NCBI RefSeq assembly: GCF_018437505.1
Contig: NZ_CP072467.1
Span: 3,162,001 to 3,226,000 of the forward strand
DNA from: Spiractinospora alimapuensis
GTDB lineage: Bacteria; Actinomycetota; Actinomycetes; Streptosporangiales; Streptosporangiaceae
Direction: 5' to 3'
DNA length: 64,000 nt
The first letter of the stretch is position 1. The number at the start of each line of letters is the position of its first letter. The translations under genes and the position numbers were made by a program. Shown here piece by piece: positions 51,836-60,745 of the stretch. The notes beneath the pieces were generated by a model that was given only the letters and a program-made list of their open reading frames with translations, did not search any database and was not told the DNA's origin.

Positions 51836-52594
51836 TCAGGCACTCCGGTGGGCCACGGTGCGCCACAGCCCGGAATCGCTCTGGTCGTGGTGGGCGACGG
51901 TGAACCCGTGTTCGACGAGTCGCTCGACCACCCAGTCGGCGGCCAGCCGGAGTTTGGGGTAGCTACTCGTGGCGAAGGTCCATCCGTCGGCGCTACGGGT
52001 GTGAACGATGTCGTGCACCTCAACCGTGTCCTCGTCGGCGAAGTCCAGGAAACACGTCATGATCTGATCGTCGGTGCTGCGAACCGGGATGGCCCGGTCG
52101 GTACCGTAGAGCGGACGGGAGAGGTCCCGATAGGTGAGGACGAGCCGACCGCCCGAACACAGCGCGCGCGCCGCCGCCTCGAAGACCGCCTCGACGCCCG
52201 CCCGGTCGGGCAGGTGAAGCAGTGTGTCACCCATGCACACGGCGGCGTCGAGGGCTCCGGTGGCGAGCTTGTCGAGGGCACTCACCGCGTGGTCGTGGAC
52301 GGTCTCCACGGCGGGTCGACCCCTGGCGTGCGCTCGGAGCTCCTCGAGCAACGACCCGTCGGTGTCGATCGCGAGGACGTGACCGTAGCCCATGTCCGCG
52401 AGCGCGAGGGTCTGCGCTCCGGACCCACATCCGAGATCGGCGACGGTCCCCGATCCCAGGGAGGCCGGTCCGCCGAGCAGCGTCCCCAGCAACGCTCGCT
52501 GGGTCCGTGCGGTGTGTTCGATGTCGCCGCCCAGCATCCAGGTGTAGTTCGGGGCGAGCAGCCGACGGTAGTGGTCTTCGACTCTGACGCTCAC
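51836..52594 (-). CDS. Class I SAM-dependent methyltransferase
   Basis: 252 aa. Motif I is VADLGCGSGAQTLALADMG, the ribose acid is in VLAIDTDGS, and motif IV is AAVCMGDTLLHLPD; GGRLVLTYRDLSRPL follows. Substrate unknown. GTG 52594 with AGAGGT upstream is preferred over the longer frame from 52735. Divergent from the AraC gene. Confidence 0.85.
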   Translation of the reverse strand: MSVRVEDHYRRLLAPNYTWMLGGDIEHTARTQRALLGTLLGGPASLGSGTVADLGCGSGAQTLALADMGYGHVLAIDTDGSLLEELRAHARGRPAVETVHDHAVSALDKLATGALDAAVCMGDTLLHLPDRAGVEAVFEAAARALCSGGRLVLTYRDLSRPLYGTDRAIPVRSTDDQIMTCFLDFADEDTVEVHDIVHTRSADGWTFATSSYPKLRLAADWVVERLVEHGFTVAHHDQSDSGLWRTVAHRSA

Positions 52595-52833
52595 GTCGCT
52601 GGTACCTCTGTTCTGTTCGGGGCGCGGCCACGCGTCACGAGTGGGCCGAAGACGCGAGGGGGACGGCGCGGCTCGTTCCGGGCGGTGTCGAGGATAGTAG
52701 TGACCCTTCACCCGCTCCTCGAATCCTGCCCCCACACCCTTTCGATTGGTCGCCCCTGAACTGGGAGAAAGACATCACCCCCCGCGAATGTCGGGACGAT
52801 GGTGCGACATAGGATGAGGAGGTGGTCAAGGAC

Positions 52834-53631
52834 GTGGGTCAGGACGCGCGGGGCATCATCGCCCCGGACGCCGGGCTGACCCAGTTCCGGATGGACCGAT
52901 TCGCGCCCTCCACGGAGATCAACCGGCTGGTGGACCGGTACTGGCTCATCCGTTGGGACCTCGATGAGCCGTTCACGCAGCGGGTCTATCCGCATCCCGT
53001 CGTCAACGTCGTGTTCCAGCCCGGGGCGGGAACAGTCAACGGTGTCGCGACGCGGGTCGACAGCCGGGAGCTCGCGGGCGAGGGGTGGGCGCTGGGCGTC
53101 ATGTTCCGTCCCGCCGGCTTCCGTCCGCTCACGGACGGTCCGCTGACCGCGCTGCGCGACCGCGAGGTCGCACTGGATCGGGTGTTCGGATCCGAGGGCA
53201 CGGGACTCAGCGACGCGGTGAACGCCGCGTCGACCGCGGAGGACCGGATCGCCGAGATCGAGACCTTCCTGGCCGCACGACTGCCCGCCGGGCGACACCC
53301 GGCGGAGGACACCGCCGCGCTGGTGGAGCGGATCGCGGCGAATCCGTCGAGCGCCCGCGTCGAGAGCCTGGCGCGGGAGGAACGGGTGAGCACCCGTCAG
53401 CTCCAGCGACGCTTCGCCGACCATGTGGGGCTGAGCCCGAAGAACGTGGTGCGCCGCTACCGACTGTACGAGGCCGCCGAGCGGGTACGCCACGGGACCG
53501 CGGTGGACTGGGCGGACCTGGCCGCCACTCTGGGGTACAGCGACCAACCCCACCTGAGCCGCGACTTCACCGCCGTCATCGGCGTCTCGCCCGGCCGCTA
53601 CACCCAGCTCTGTGGCGCGCCCGCGGCCTGA
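52834..53631 (+). CDS. AraC-family regulator (DUF6597-type N-terminus)
   Basis: 265 aa. The N-terminal sensor (INRLVDRYWLIRWDLDEPF ... RVYPHPVVNVVFQPG) is the type found in AraC proteins with a DUF6597 domain; the C-terminus has RVESLAREERVSTRQLQRRF and DLAATLGYSDQPHLSRDF. GTG 52834 with AGGAGG upstream is preferred; GTG 52822 would sit directly on the ribosome site. Divergent from the methyltransferase gene, its possible target. Confidence 0.85.
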   Translation: MGQDARGIIAPDAGLTQFRMDRFAPSTEINRLVDRYWLIRWDLDEPFTQRVYPHPVVNVVFQPGAGTVNGVATRVDSRELAGEGWALGVMFRPAGFRPLTDGPLTALRDREVALDRVFGSEGTGLSDAVNAASTAEDRIAEIETFLAARLPAGRHPAEDTAALVERIAANPSSARVESLAREERVSTRQLQRRFADHVGLSPKNVVRRYRLYEAAERVRHGTAVDWADLAATLGYSDQPHLSRDFTAVIGVSPGRYTQLCGAPAA

Positions 53632-53684
53632 CCATCTCGGCGCGCTGCGCGAACAGAAGCCGGGTGAACTGGGACGATGGCGTT

Positions 53685-53981
53685 GTGTCGAACGCGGACA
53701 GGGACCGACCGATCAACATCCGGATCGGCCACGAGGAACTCGTCATCCGGCAGCGGTACGAAGCTGTCGGGATCTGCAACGACACCCTCATCGCCGTGTG
53801 GTTCATCGTCGGCAGCATCATGTTCTTCTCCCCCACCTCCACCACGACCGGGACCTGGTTCTTCCTCCTCGGCAGTGTCCAATTGCTGGTCCGGCCGGTC
53901 ATCCGCCTCACCCGCATGATCCACCTGCAGCGCATCGGAAACCTGCCTCCCGGCGCCGACCACGCCGACCAGGAGTTCTGA
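53685..53981 (+). CDS. YrhK-domain small membrane protein
   Basis: 98 aa. INIRIGHEELVIRQRYEAVG followed by two hydrophobic helices (NDTLIAVWFIVGSIMFF and FLLGSVQLLVRPVIRL) matches the YrhK domain. Function unknown. GTG 53685 was chosen; GTG 53664-type upstream starts are possible. Same strand as the AraC gene, 53 bp away. Confidence 0.75.
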   Translation: MSNADRDRPINIRIGHEELVIRQRYEAVGICNDTLIAVWFIVGSIMFFSPTSTTTGTWFFLLGSVQLLVRPVIRLTRMIHLQRIGNLPPGADHADQEF

Positions 53982-54617
53982 CCGCGATCCCCCTGGTCAC
54001 CCAGGCGGGGAGGATTCACCCCAGCCGACCTCGTCCGGTTGTGGGAACGACAGCCCTGTTCGGAGGTACGGGACGAACTCCGGAGCCGAGTGACGGCGCG
54101 GTTACGTGCCGCCCGGGAACGCGTTGAGGAGTACGAACGCTTCCAGGTCTTCTTGCGGGGCGCGCTCGAGAGCCTGGAGCGCCCCGCGGACACCGAGAAG
54201 GGCTGTGGAGCGGACTGTCCGTGCGTGAGCCCTCCCGAGACTCCGCCCGCCGGCGTCGTATCCCTGCCACTGCTGTCCGCCGGCGCCGCCCCGAGCTGCT
54301 CTCTGGGCGACACCGCGCTGACCCAACGGCTGGAGCGGTGGCGTGGGCTGCTGGTGGACGCCGAGCCGTACCCTGGACCCCGCGGCCGGGTTTGGGCGCT
54401 GCCGATCGAACACGCCGGTGCCGTGGCCGAGCTCGCGGCGGCGGAGACCGCGTGCTGTCCGTTCCTGGAGCTGCGCATCGACTTCACCCCAGAGACGGTC
54501 CGTCTGCACGCGCGTCTGGCCCCCGAGGTCGCCCCCGATCTCGACGGCAGGACCGCGGAGGCGGTGCGCTGGCTGACCGGCGGACCGGACGAGGACACGG
54601 AGGACGCACGACCATGA
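53982..54617 (+). pseudogene. MerR-family regulator lacking its DNA-binding domain
   Basis: The frame is open from 53982 but has no ATG or GTG; the first usable codon is TTG 54039 (192 aa). It opens with GFTPADLVRLWERQPCSEVRDELRSRV, the coiled-coil part that normally follows the MerR helix-turn-helix, then CGADCPC and a C-terminal domain with CCPFLELRIDF. About 50 N-terminal residues with the DNA-binding head are missing. Cysteine clusters suggest metal or arsenic sensing. Its stop overlaps the transporter start by ATGA. Confidence 0.65.
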
Positions 54618-55579
54618 CGATCGCGGAGCGGCTGCAGTCGGTCCTGGTGGCCGGCGCCGCCGCCGCGGGGCTGGGCGCCGGCCTGCTCCTTCCCGTGAGC
54701 GACGCGCTCGGACACGTGGTGCTGCCCGCCCTGGTGCTGATGGTGGCGGCGGTCTTCGTGCAGATGGACGCCTCCCGGATACGGGAGACGCGCAACGGCG
54801 GGCCCGTCGTCGCCGCGAGCCTGGTCCTGAACTTCGTGTTCACCCCATTGCTGGCCTGGGCTCTGGGTGCCGGGCTGCTCGGCGGCGCCCCCGACCTCCG
54901 CATCGGTCTCCTACTGCTGTTGGTCACCCCCTGCACCGACTGGTACCTGGTCTTCACCGCCGTGGCGCGCGGCCACACCGGAATCGCCGCCGCGCTGCTG
55001 CCGGTGAACCTGGTCCTGCAGCTCCTGCTCCTGCCGGTCTACGTCCTCCTGCTGGGTGGTCCGGCGACGTTCGTGGACGCGGGGACCCTCGTCGAGTCCG
55101 TACTGCTCGTGTTGGCTGTGCCGCTGCTCCTCGCGCTGGGCGCACGGTGGGGAGCCACACGGCTGCGCGGGCCCGAGTGGCGGGACCGGGTGCTGGTCGG
55201 CCCGGCGGGACACCTCGTCCTCCCGCTGCTCTACGTCGCGGTGTTCGCCATGTTCGCGTGGCAGGCCCGGACGGTGGCCGACAACGGAGGGGAGCTTCTC
55301 GCGCTGCTGCCACCCCTCGCCGTGTTCTTCGTGGTCGCACCCCTGGCGGCCTGGGGAGCCTCCCGACTGCTCCGCCTGCCGGGGGACCAACGGGTCACCC
55401 TGATCATGACAACGACGGCCCGCAACTCGCCGATCGCGCTGGCGATCGCCGTGGCGGCCTTCCCGGATCGCCCACTGATCGCGGTCGCGCTGGTGGTGGG
55501 CCCCCTCATCGAGCTGCCGATCCTCGCGCTGCTCAGCCAGGTCGTTCGCGTCCGGGATCGCCTCTCCGTCGCCACGTGA
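54614..55579 (+). CDS. ACR3/BASS-family arsenic-resistance-like transporter
   Basis: 321 aa with about ten membrane helices of the bile acid:sodium symporter superfamily. LLLVTPCTDWYLVFTAVARG has the conserved cysteine in the helix corresponding to the ACR3 arsenite site, and TTTARNSPIALAIA fits the second cross-over motif. Probable arsenite or thiol-metal exporter, given the coupled cysteine-rich MerR remnant; the substrate is inferred. ATG 54614 overlaps the preceding stop. Confidence 0.8.
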   Translation: MTIAERLQSVLVAGAAAAGLGAGLLLPVSDALGHVVLPALVLMVAAVFVQMDASRIRETRNGGPVVAASLVLNFVFTPLLAWALGAGLLGGAPDLRIGLLLLLVTPCTDWYLVFTAVARGHTGIAAALLPVNLVLQLLLLPVYVLLLGGPATFVDAGTLVESVLLVLAVPLLLALGARWGATRLRGPEWRDRVLVGPAGHLVLPLLYVAVFAMFAWQARTVADNGGELLALLPPLAVFFVVAPLAAWGASRLLRLPGDQRVTLIMTTTARNSPIALAIAVAAFPDRPLIAVALVVGPLIELPILALLSQVVRVRDRLSVAT

Positions 55580-55699
55580 CCTCCCGGGTGGGCCCCGCGC
55601 GGCGCTCCGGGCCCGATGGCGCTGGTCGGACGCGCCTCTCTGCCCACGGTGGCGGCTGCCCGGGGGCGACCGAGGTCGGTTTGCTAGGGTCGAAAGCGC

Positions 55700-55915
55700 C
55701 GTGGGTTTCCCGGTGCCGAGGTCACGGCCTCGGAACTGGGAAGGCAACAGGGAACCCGGTGTGAGTCCGGGACTGCCCCGCAGCGGTAAGTGGGAACGAA
55801 AGCTGTCACCGCCAAGGCGGTAAAGCACTGGGTCTTTTGGGCCCGGGAAGCGGCAGCCGGTAGGAACGGGCGTCACGCCCCCGCCCACGAGTCCGAAGAC
55901 CTGCCCGTGGCAAGC
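55700..55915 (+). promoter_or_regulatory. Cobalamin (B12) riboswitch
   Basis: All main conserved blocks appear in order: GGTGCCGAG near 55712, GGTGTGAGTCCGGGACTG and CCCCGCAGCGGTAA at 55758-55789, and the 3' block GAGTCCGAAGACCTGCC at 55889-55905. It lies upstream of metE in the same direction. With B12 present it should switch off the B12-independent methionine synthase. Confidence 0.95.
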
Positions 55916-56012
55916 GGTCACCACCCGGTGCCCGCTTGAGTCCGAGCCTCGCGGGTGGGCACGACCGAACACACGGGTCCGCAGCGACCCCCTCGGCCGT
56001 TTCCTGGCAGCC

Positions 56013-56053
56013 CTCCCGCGAGGCCCGCGCTCGTCGAACGAGCTCGCGAGGAG
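56013..56053 (+). promoter_or_regulatory. Possible ribosome-site-sequestering stem before metE
   Basis: CTCCCGCGAG (56013-56022) can pair, with one bulge, with CTCGCGAGGAG (56043-56053), which holds the metE Shine-Dalgarno GAGGAG. Between them GCTCGT-CGA-ACGAGC forms a competing hairpin. This suggests translational control by the riboswitch. Confidence 0.45.
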
Positions 56054-56060
56054 AGAGCAG

Positions 56061-58352
56061 TTGAACGCACCACAGCGCATCGGCCCCACCGTCCTCGGAT
56101 ATCCCCGTGTGGGACCCGACCGGGAACTCAAGGCGGCGTTGGAGAGCTTCTGGGCCCAGCGAGTGGACCACGCCGAACTTCTCGAGGTCGGACGCCGTCT
56201 GCGCACCGACGCGTGGCAGCGCATGTCCGAGGCGGGACTGGCGTCCGTCCCCGTCAACACCTTCTCCCATTACGACCACGTGCTCGACACGGCGCACCTG
56301 TTCGGCGCCCTCCCCGAACGCCACACCGCGCTGGGCGGGTCTGAGCTGGACACCTACTTCGCCGCCGCCCGTGGCGCCGACGACACCCCGGCGTTGGAGA
56401 TGACCAAGTGGTTCGACACGAACTACCACTACCTCGTGCCGGAGCTCAGTCCTGACACCCGGTTCACCCTGCACGGGACGAAGCCCGTGGACGAGACGCG
56501 CGAAGCCCGTGGGCTCGGGTACCGGCCCCGCCCGGTGGTGCTCGGGCCGGTCACGTTCCTGCTGCTGTCCAAGCCGAGCTCGGACGCGCCGGCGGGCTTC
56601 TCGCCCCTGTCCCTGCTCGACCGGTTGCTCCCGGTGTACGTCGACCTCCTCCGGGCACTCCAGGAGGCCGGTGCGGACGTCGTCCAACTGGACGAACCCG
56701 CCTTCGCCGCCGACCGATCCCCGGCGGAGCTGGACGCGCTGAGGCACACCTATCAGCGGCTGGGGTCGGAGGTACGGCGTCCCGGAATCTGCGTGGCCAC
56801 CTACTTCGGACCACCCCGGGAGGCGCTCCACGTGCTGGCGCGCACTCCGGTGGAGGCCCTGGCCGTGGACCTCGTGTCCGACCCCGACACGGTCGACGCC
56901 CTCGCCACCGAACCCGCGCTGCGGGATAAGGAGATCGTGGCGGGAGTCGTGGACGGGCGCAACATCTGGCGCACGGACGTGGACACCGCGCTCGGCCGCG
57001 TGGCCCGCCTCCTGGGCAGCGCCGACCGGGTGAGCGTCTCGACGTCGTGCTCCCTCCTGCACGTGCCCTACGACGTGGAGCGCGAGACCGCCCTCGACCC
57101 ACGTGTCCGGTCCTGGCTGGCCTTCGCCGACCAGAAGGTACGCGAGGTGGTACTGCTGGACCGCGCGCTGCACGAGGGACGTGACGCCGTCGACGCCGAC
57201 CTGGCCGCCGCCCGGGCCGTCGTGACCGACCGGACCCGTGCCACCGACCTGCGCGACAACACCGTACGCGCGCGGCTCGAGGCACTGCGGCCCGAGGACG
57301 CGCGACGCGGAGACTACGCGGTCCGCGCGGCCGCCCAACGCGACGCGCTACGGCTACCGCTCATGCCCACCACCACGATCGGTTCCTTCCCCCAGACCCA
57401 GGAGGTGCGCAGGGCCCGCGCCGACCATCGGGCGGGCCGGGTCGACGCCGACGCCTACCGACAGGTGATGCGCGACGAGGTCGAACGCGTGGTGCGGCTC
57501 CAGGAGGAGATCGGGCTGGACGTCCTCGTCCACGGGGAGCCCGAACGCAACGACATGGTGCAGTACTTCGCCGAGCAACTGGGCGGGTTCGCCGCCACGG
57601 AGCACGGCTGGGTACAGTCCTACGGCTCACGCTGCGTGCGACCGCCCGTGCTCTACGGCGACGTCACCCGCGGCGGCCCGATGACGGTCGAGTGGGCACG
57701 TTACGCGCAGTCCCTCACCACGAAACCCGTCAAGGGCATGCTCACCGGGCCGGTCACCATCCTGGCCTGGTCCTTCGTCCGGGATGACCAGCCGCTGGCC
57801 GACACCGCTCGGCAGGTCGCGCTGGCGATCCGCGATGAGGTCCACGACCTGGAGTCCGCAGGGATCCGGATCATCCAGGTGGACGAACCCGCGCTGCGCG
57901 AGTTGCTGCCGCTCCGCTCCGACGAGCACAAGGCCTACCTGGACTGGGCGGTGACGGCCTTCCGGATGGCGACCTCGGGCGTCGCGGCGTCCACACAGAT
58001 CCACACCCACCTGTGCTACTCGGAGTTCGGCGAGGTCCTGCCGGCGATCGACGCGCTCGACGCCGACGTGACCAGCATCGAGGCGGCGCGGTCCCGGATG
58101 GAGGTGCTCGACGACCTCAACGACGCCGGGTTCTCCCGGGCCGTCGGCCCAGGCGTCTACGACATCCACTCCCCACGCGTCCCCGGAGCGGCGGAGATCA
58201 CCGACCTACTGCGCACTGCGGTGGACGCGGTTCCGGTCGAGCGTCTGTGGGCCAACCCCGACTGCGGCCTGAAGACCCGCGGCTACCCCGAGGTGGAGCC
58301 GGCCCTACGCCACCTGGTCACCGCCGCCGAACGCATCCGCGCCGACCGGTAG
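56061..58352 (+). CDS. metE: Cobalamin-independent methionine synthase
   Basis: 763 aa, full length. The N-terminal domain starts [18 protein letters not shown] and the catalytic domain from about residue 435 has [24 protein letters not shown], the zinc ligands [10 protein letters not shown] (His, Cys, Glu) and the final zinc Cys in NPDCGLKTR. Transfers methyl from methyltetrahydrofolate-glutamates to homocysteine. TTG 56061 is the start, with GAGGAG 8 nt upstream. Controlled by the riboswitch upstream. Confidence 0.96.
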   Translation: MNAPQRIGPTVLGYPRVGPDRELKAALESFWAQRVDHAELLEVGRRLRTDAWQRMSEAGLASVPVNTFSHYDHVLDTAHLFGALPERHTALGGSELDTYFAAARGADDTPALEMTKWFDTNYHYLVPELSPDTRFTLHGTKPVDETREARGLGYRPRPVVLGPVTFLLLSKPSSDAPAGFSPLSLLDRLLPVYVDLLRALQEAGADVVQLDEPAFAADRSPAELDALRHTYQRLGSEVRRPGICVATYFGPPREALHVLARTPVEALAVDLVSDPDTVDALATEPALRDKEIVAGVVDGRNIWRTDVDTALGRVARLLGSADRVSVSTSCSLLHVPYDVERETALDPRVRSWLAFADQKVREVVLLDRALHEGRDAVDADLAAARAVVTDRTRATDLRDNTVRARLEALRPEDARRGDYAVRAAAQRDALRLPLMPTTTIGSFPQTQEVRRARADHRAGRVDADAYRQVMRDEVERVVRLQEEIGLDVLVHGEPERNDMVQYFAEQLGGFAATEHGWVQSYGSRCVRPPVLYGDVTRGGPMTVEWARYAQSLTTKPVKGMLTGPVTILAWSFVRDDQPLADTARQVALAIRDEVHDLESAGIRIIQVDEPALRELLPLRSDEHKAYLDWAVTAFRMATSGVAASTQIHTHLCYSEFGEVLPAIDALDADVTSIEAARSRMEVLDDLNDAGFSRAVGPGVYDIHSPRVPGAAEITDLLRTAVDAVPVERLWANPDCGLKTRGYPEVEPALRHLVTAAERIRADR

Positions 58353-58357
58353 CCGAC

Positions 58358-58401
58358 ACCGACGCCCCGCCGTACGGCCATGCCCGCGGCGGGGCGTCGG
58401 T
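58358..58401 (+). terminator. metE terminator
   Basis: ACCGACGCCCCGCC (58358-58371) pairs perfectly with GGCGGGGCGTCGGT (58388-58401), loop 16 nt, 5 bp after the metE stop. Confidence 0.8.
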
Positions 58402-58747
58402 CCCGGCCACGGCGAGGGGCGGGAAGCCACAATGGACAGTCGCCCGAACCAGTCGGCCCCACCCACCGCAGGTCTACCCACAGGCTGTGGACGACGCGCG
58501 CCCCGAGCCGCAGCGGGATAGCCTGCTGACACCGCCCCCTGGGTGCTTCGACCCGACCAGCTCCGGAGGTCGGTGCTGGTCGGGTGACTGGACCCAGGTA
58601 TGCGCGTGAAGCCCCGTCACCACCATTTCCGCGACACCATCCGGGAACACCGAGTACGTCACCAACCACGCGCGTGGCCACGGTCCACCGGTCCCGCCCC
58701 ACCCAGCACAGTCCGCTGTGGGACGGGACCCATTCGGACACCGCACC
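58402..58747. other. Intergenic region with a 10-bp stem
   Basis: 346 bp between convergent metE and the DUF606 transporter. It contains a perfect stem CCCGACCAGC / GCTGGTCGGG (58552-58561 with 58575-58584), possibly the transporter's terminator, and a CCACAG-G-CTGTGG palindrome near 58480. No gene seen. Confidence 0.45.
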
Positions 58748-59713
58748 TCACCACAGTTGGATCGCCAAGGCACCGCCCACGAGCAGGCAGAGCCCGGAGC
58801 AGCGGGCGCGGGTCAGCGCTCGTTGGGGGAGACGGAACAGGCCGTACTGGTCGATCGCGGCCGAGGTGAGCTGTTGGCCGGCCACAGTGAGGGCGACGGT
58901 CACCGCCGCGCCGACCACCGGGATGAGCAAGAACGTTCCGGTCACGTACCCCACCGCGCAGGCCGCACCCAGCCATCCCCACCAGGGCATCCGGCGCAGC
59001 GGCCCCAGTCGTGGACGCGGGGTGCCCCCCGCTACGAGCAGCACCGCCAACGTCACCGCGATCGCCAACGTCGCCACCGTGAAACTCACCGAAGCCACCG
59101 CGAGAGGCTCTGCCACCACACCCCGCAGTTGTGCGTTGACCGCACCCTGCACGGGCAAGCCCGCGCCGGCGGCCAAGCCGAGCATCGGCCAGCCCCACCC
59201 AGTCCCCGCGGGGCGCCGCGCCAAGGTGCCCACGGCCCCCGCTGGGACGGAGGCGACCTGAGGGGCACGGTGCTGCGCCCGGACGACGGTCGCGATCCCG
59301 CCGAGCACGGCCAACCCACCCAACACCATCCCGACTGACAGCGGGCGGAGTGTCACACCCAGCGCTCCGGTCAGGTCGAGAGCCAAGGAAGCGAACATTT
59401 GCCCGGACACGAACAACCCGACAGTGGTCACCGCGCCGAGACGCGGAATCAGCAGGATCCCGCTGGTGATGTAGAAGGGGCTGGCCAGTCCGCCCAGAAG
59501 GTGCCACCACCGCGCGTCCACGACGCCGCTCGTGTCGGCGAGCGCCCCGGTCCCGGCTCCCAGGAGCAGAAGCACACCCGCGGCGAGGGCCAGTTGAAGC
59601 GTCGCAGCACCGTAAGGCGTCCCAACAGCCTTGTTGAGCTGCTGATTCACCGACGCCTGCACGGCCAGGAGGCATCCAAGCAGCGTGGCCGCCGCGAGCA
59701 AGAGGGTATACAT
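58748..59713 (-). CDS. DMT-family transporter, DUF606/YdcZ type (fused repeat)
   Basis: 321 aa, ten hydrophobic helices built from two DUF606 repeats; each begins with a Val/Asn-Gln pattern (AVQASVNQQLNKAVGTPYGA and LPVQGAVNAQLRGVVAEPLA). Small-molecule exporter of unknown substrate. ATG 59713 follows GGAGAG. The divergent TetR gene and its two dyads lie directly upstream, so repression by that TetR is likely. Confidence 0.85.
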   Translation of the reverse strand: MYTLLLAAATLLGCLLAVQASVNQQLNKAVGTPYGAATLQLALAAGVLLLLGAGTGALADTSGVVDARWWHLLGGLASPFYITSGILLIPRLGAVTTVGLFVSGQMFASLALDLTGALGVTLRPLSVGMVLGGLAVLGGIATVVRAQHRAPQVASVPAGAVGTLARRPAGTGWGWPMLGLAAGAGLPVQGAVNAQLRGVVAEPLAVASVSFTVATLAIAVTLAVLLVAGGTPRPRLGPLRRMPWWGWLGAACAVGYVTGTFLLIPVVGAAVTVALTVAGQQLTSAAIDQYGLFRLPQRALTRARCSGLCLLVGGALAIQLW

Positions 59714-59726
59714 GACTCTCTCCATC

Positions 59727-59782
59727 CGGACGCAGTGTCCACTTATCCGTGAACCGCAGCATACAACCGGACAGTGTGTCCG
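59727..59782. promoter_or_regulatory. Two related dyads, probable TetR operators
   Basis: Site 1: CGGACA-GTG-TGTCCG, perfect, 59768-59782. Site 2: CGGAC-GCAG-TGTCC, 59727-59740. Centres are 41 bp apart (four helical turns) and both lie in the 95-bp gap between the divergent transporter and TetR genes. Confidence 0.72.
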
Positions 59783-59808
59783 CATATTGGCTCCCGTACG
59801 ATCGAGTC

Positions 59809-60438
59809 ATGAGCGACAGTGGCGACGTGGGGAGCAGAATCGCGCACGAGATCAGCGTGTCCCCCACTGGCGGGCCGCCCACACACGAGCGCGCCGACGC
59901 CGCACTCAACCGATCCCGCATCCTGGCCGCGGCGGAACGACTGTTCTCGTCGGCGGCTGATCCCCGCGCCGTCACCATGGGCGAACTCGCCTCGGCGGCC
60001 GGGGTGGGGCGGGCCACCCTCTACCGTCGCTATCCCGACATCGGCTCGGTCGCGGTCGCACTCCTCGACGAGCACGAGCGGCGGCTGCAGGAGCAGATCC
60101 TCTCCGGTGCGCCCCCGCTCGGCCCCGGAGCACCACCGGCGGAACGCCTGGCCGCTTTCTACACGGCCGCGCTCGACCTCCTCGACCGCCACCTGCACCT
60201 GGTGCTGGGTGCCGAGACTGGTCCCCGACGATTCACCACTGGCGCCTACGCCTTCTGGCGGGCACACGTCGGAACGTTGATCGCACGCGTTCCCGACGTG
60301 GACCGCGAGGCCGTGGTGGACCAACTCCTGGCACCTTTGGACCCGGACCTCTTCACACACCAACGCGACGTACTCGGCATCCCCACCGAACGCCTCGCCC
60401 AAGGCCTCGGTTGGACCGCGCGCCGCCTGCTCACCTGA
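59809..60438 (+). CDS. TetR-family transcriptional repressor
   Basis: 209 aa. A 30-residue disordered lead precedes the helix-turn-helix at about residues 33-80 (NRSRILAAAERLFSS, MGELASAAGVGRATLYRRYPD). ATG 59809. It is divergent from the DUF606 transporter and probably binds the two CGGACA/TGTCC dyads to control both genes. A strong terminator follows. Confidence 0.88.
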   Translation: MSDSGDVGSRIAHEISVSPTGGPPTHERADAALNRSRILAAAERLFSSAADPRAVTMGELASAAGVGRATLYRRYPDIGSVAVALLDEHERRLQEQILSGAPPLGPGAPPAERLAAFYTAALDLLDRHLHLVLGAETGPRRFTTGAYAFWRAHVGTLIARVPDVDREAVVDQLLAPLDPDLFTHQRDVLGIPTERLAQGLGWTARRLLT

Positions 60439-60464
60439 ACCGTCATCCGTCGGGTCACCGCACG

Positions 60465-60512
60465 CGAACGGCGTCGAGGTGCATCGCTCTTCCGTCACCT
60501 CGACGCCGTTCG
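60465..60512 (+). terminator. Perfect 17-bp hairpin after the TetR gene
   Basis: A 17-nt arm at 60465-60481 and its exact complement at 60496-60512, loop 14 nt, 26 bp behind the TetR stop. It may serve both the TetR gene and leftward transcription from the LysR side. Confidence 0.8.
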
Positions 60513-60521
60513 TCTGTCGCC

Positions 60522-60745
60522 CTACCGCCCGACCCCACCGCTCGCCGTCGCGGTGACCCACTCGGCGTGCGCTCCGGCATCGGTGAGAACCATCGGGCCG
60601 ACGCAGAGGGGGCTGACGTCGAAGTCACCGTCGGCTGACCACGCCGACCAGCTCCCAGGCCCCCTCCTCGCCACGGACCAGCGGACCGCCGGAGTCCGTA
60701 AGCCAGACCTGCGCCTCCTCCGTCGGGGTCGCGGGTACGAAAGCG
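60522..60745 (-). pseudogene. Trypsin-like protease relic (C-terminal end, frameshifted)
   Basis: Directly after the LysR stop, one frame reads LTDSGGPLVRGEEGAWELVG and VV, the serine-bearing block of an S1 protease; a shift near 60624-60640 continues SADGDFDVSPLCVGPMVLTD then AGAHAEWVTATASG, the usual C-terminal helix region, to TAG at 60522. The histidine and aspartate parts are absent. It is a relic, related in type to the proteases at 8.1-10.1 kb. Confidence 0.6.

Noticed and set aside
58470-58500. CCACAG-G-CTGTGG near 58480 as a DnaA box or origin
   Set aside because: A single imperfect match, no cluster of boxes, and no dnaA/dnaN genes nearby.
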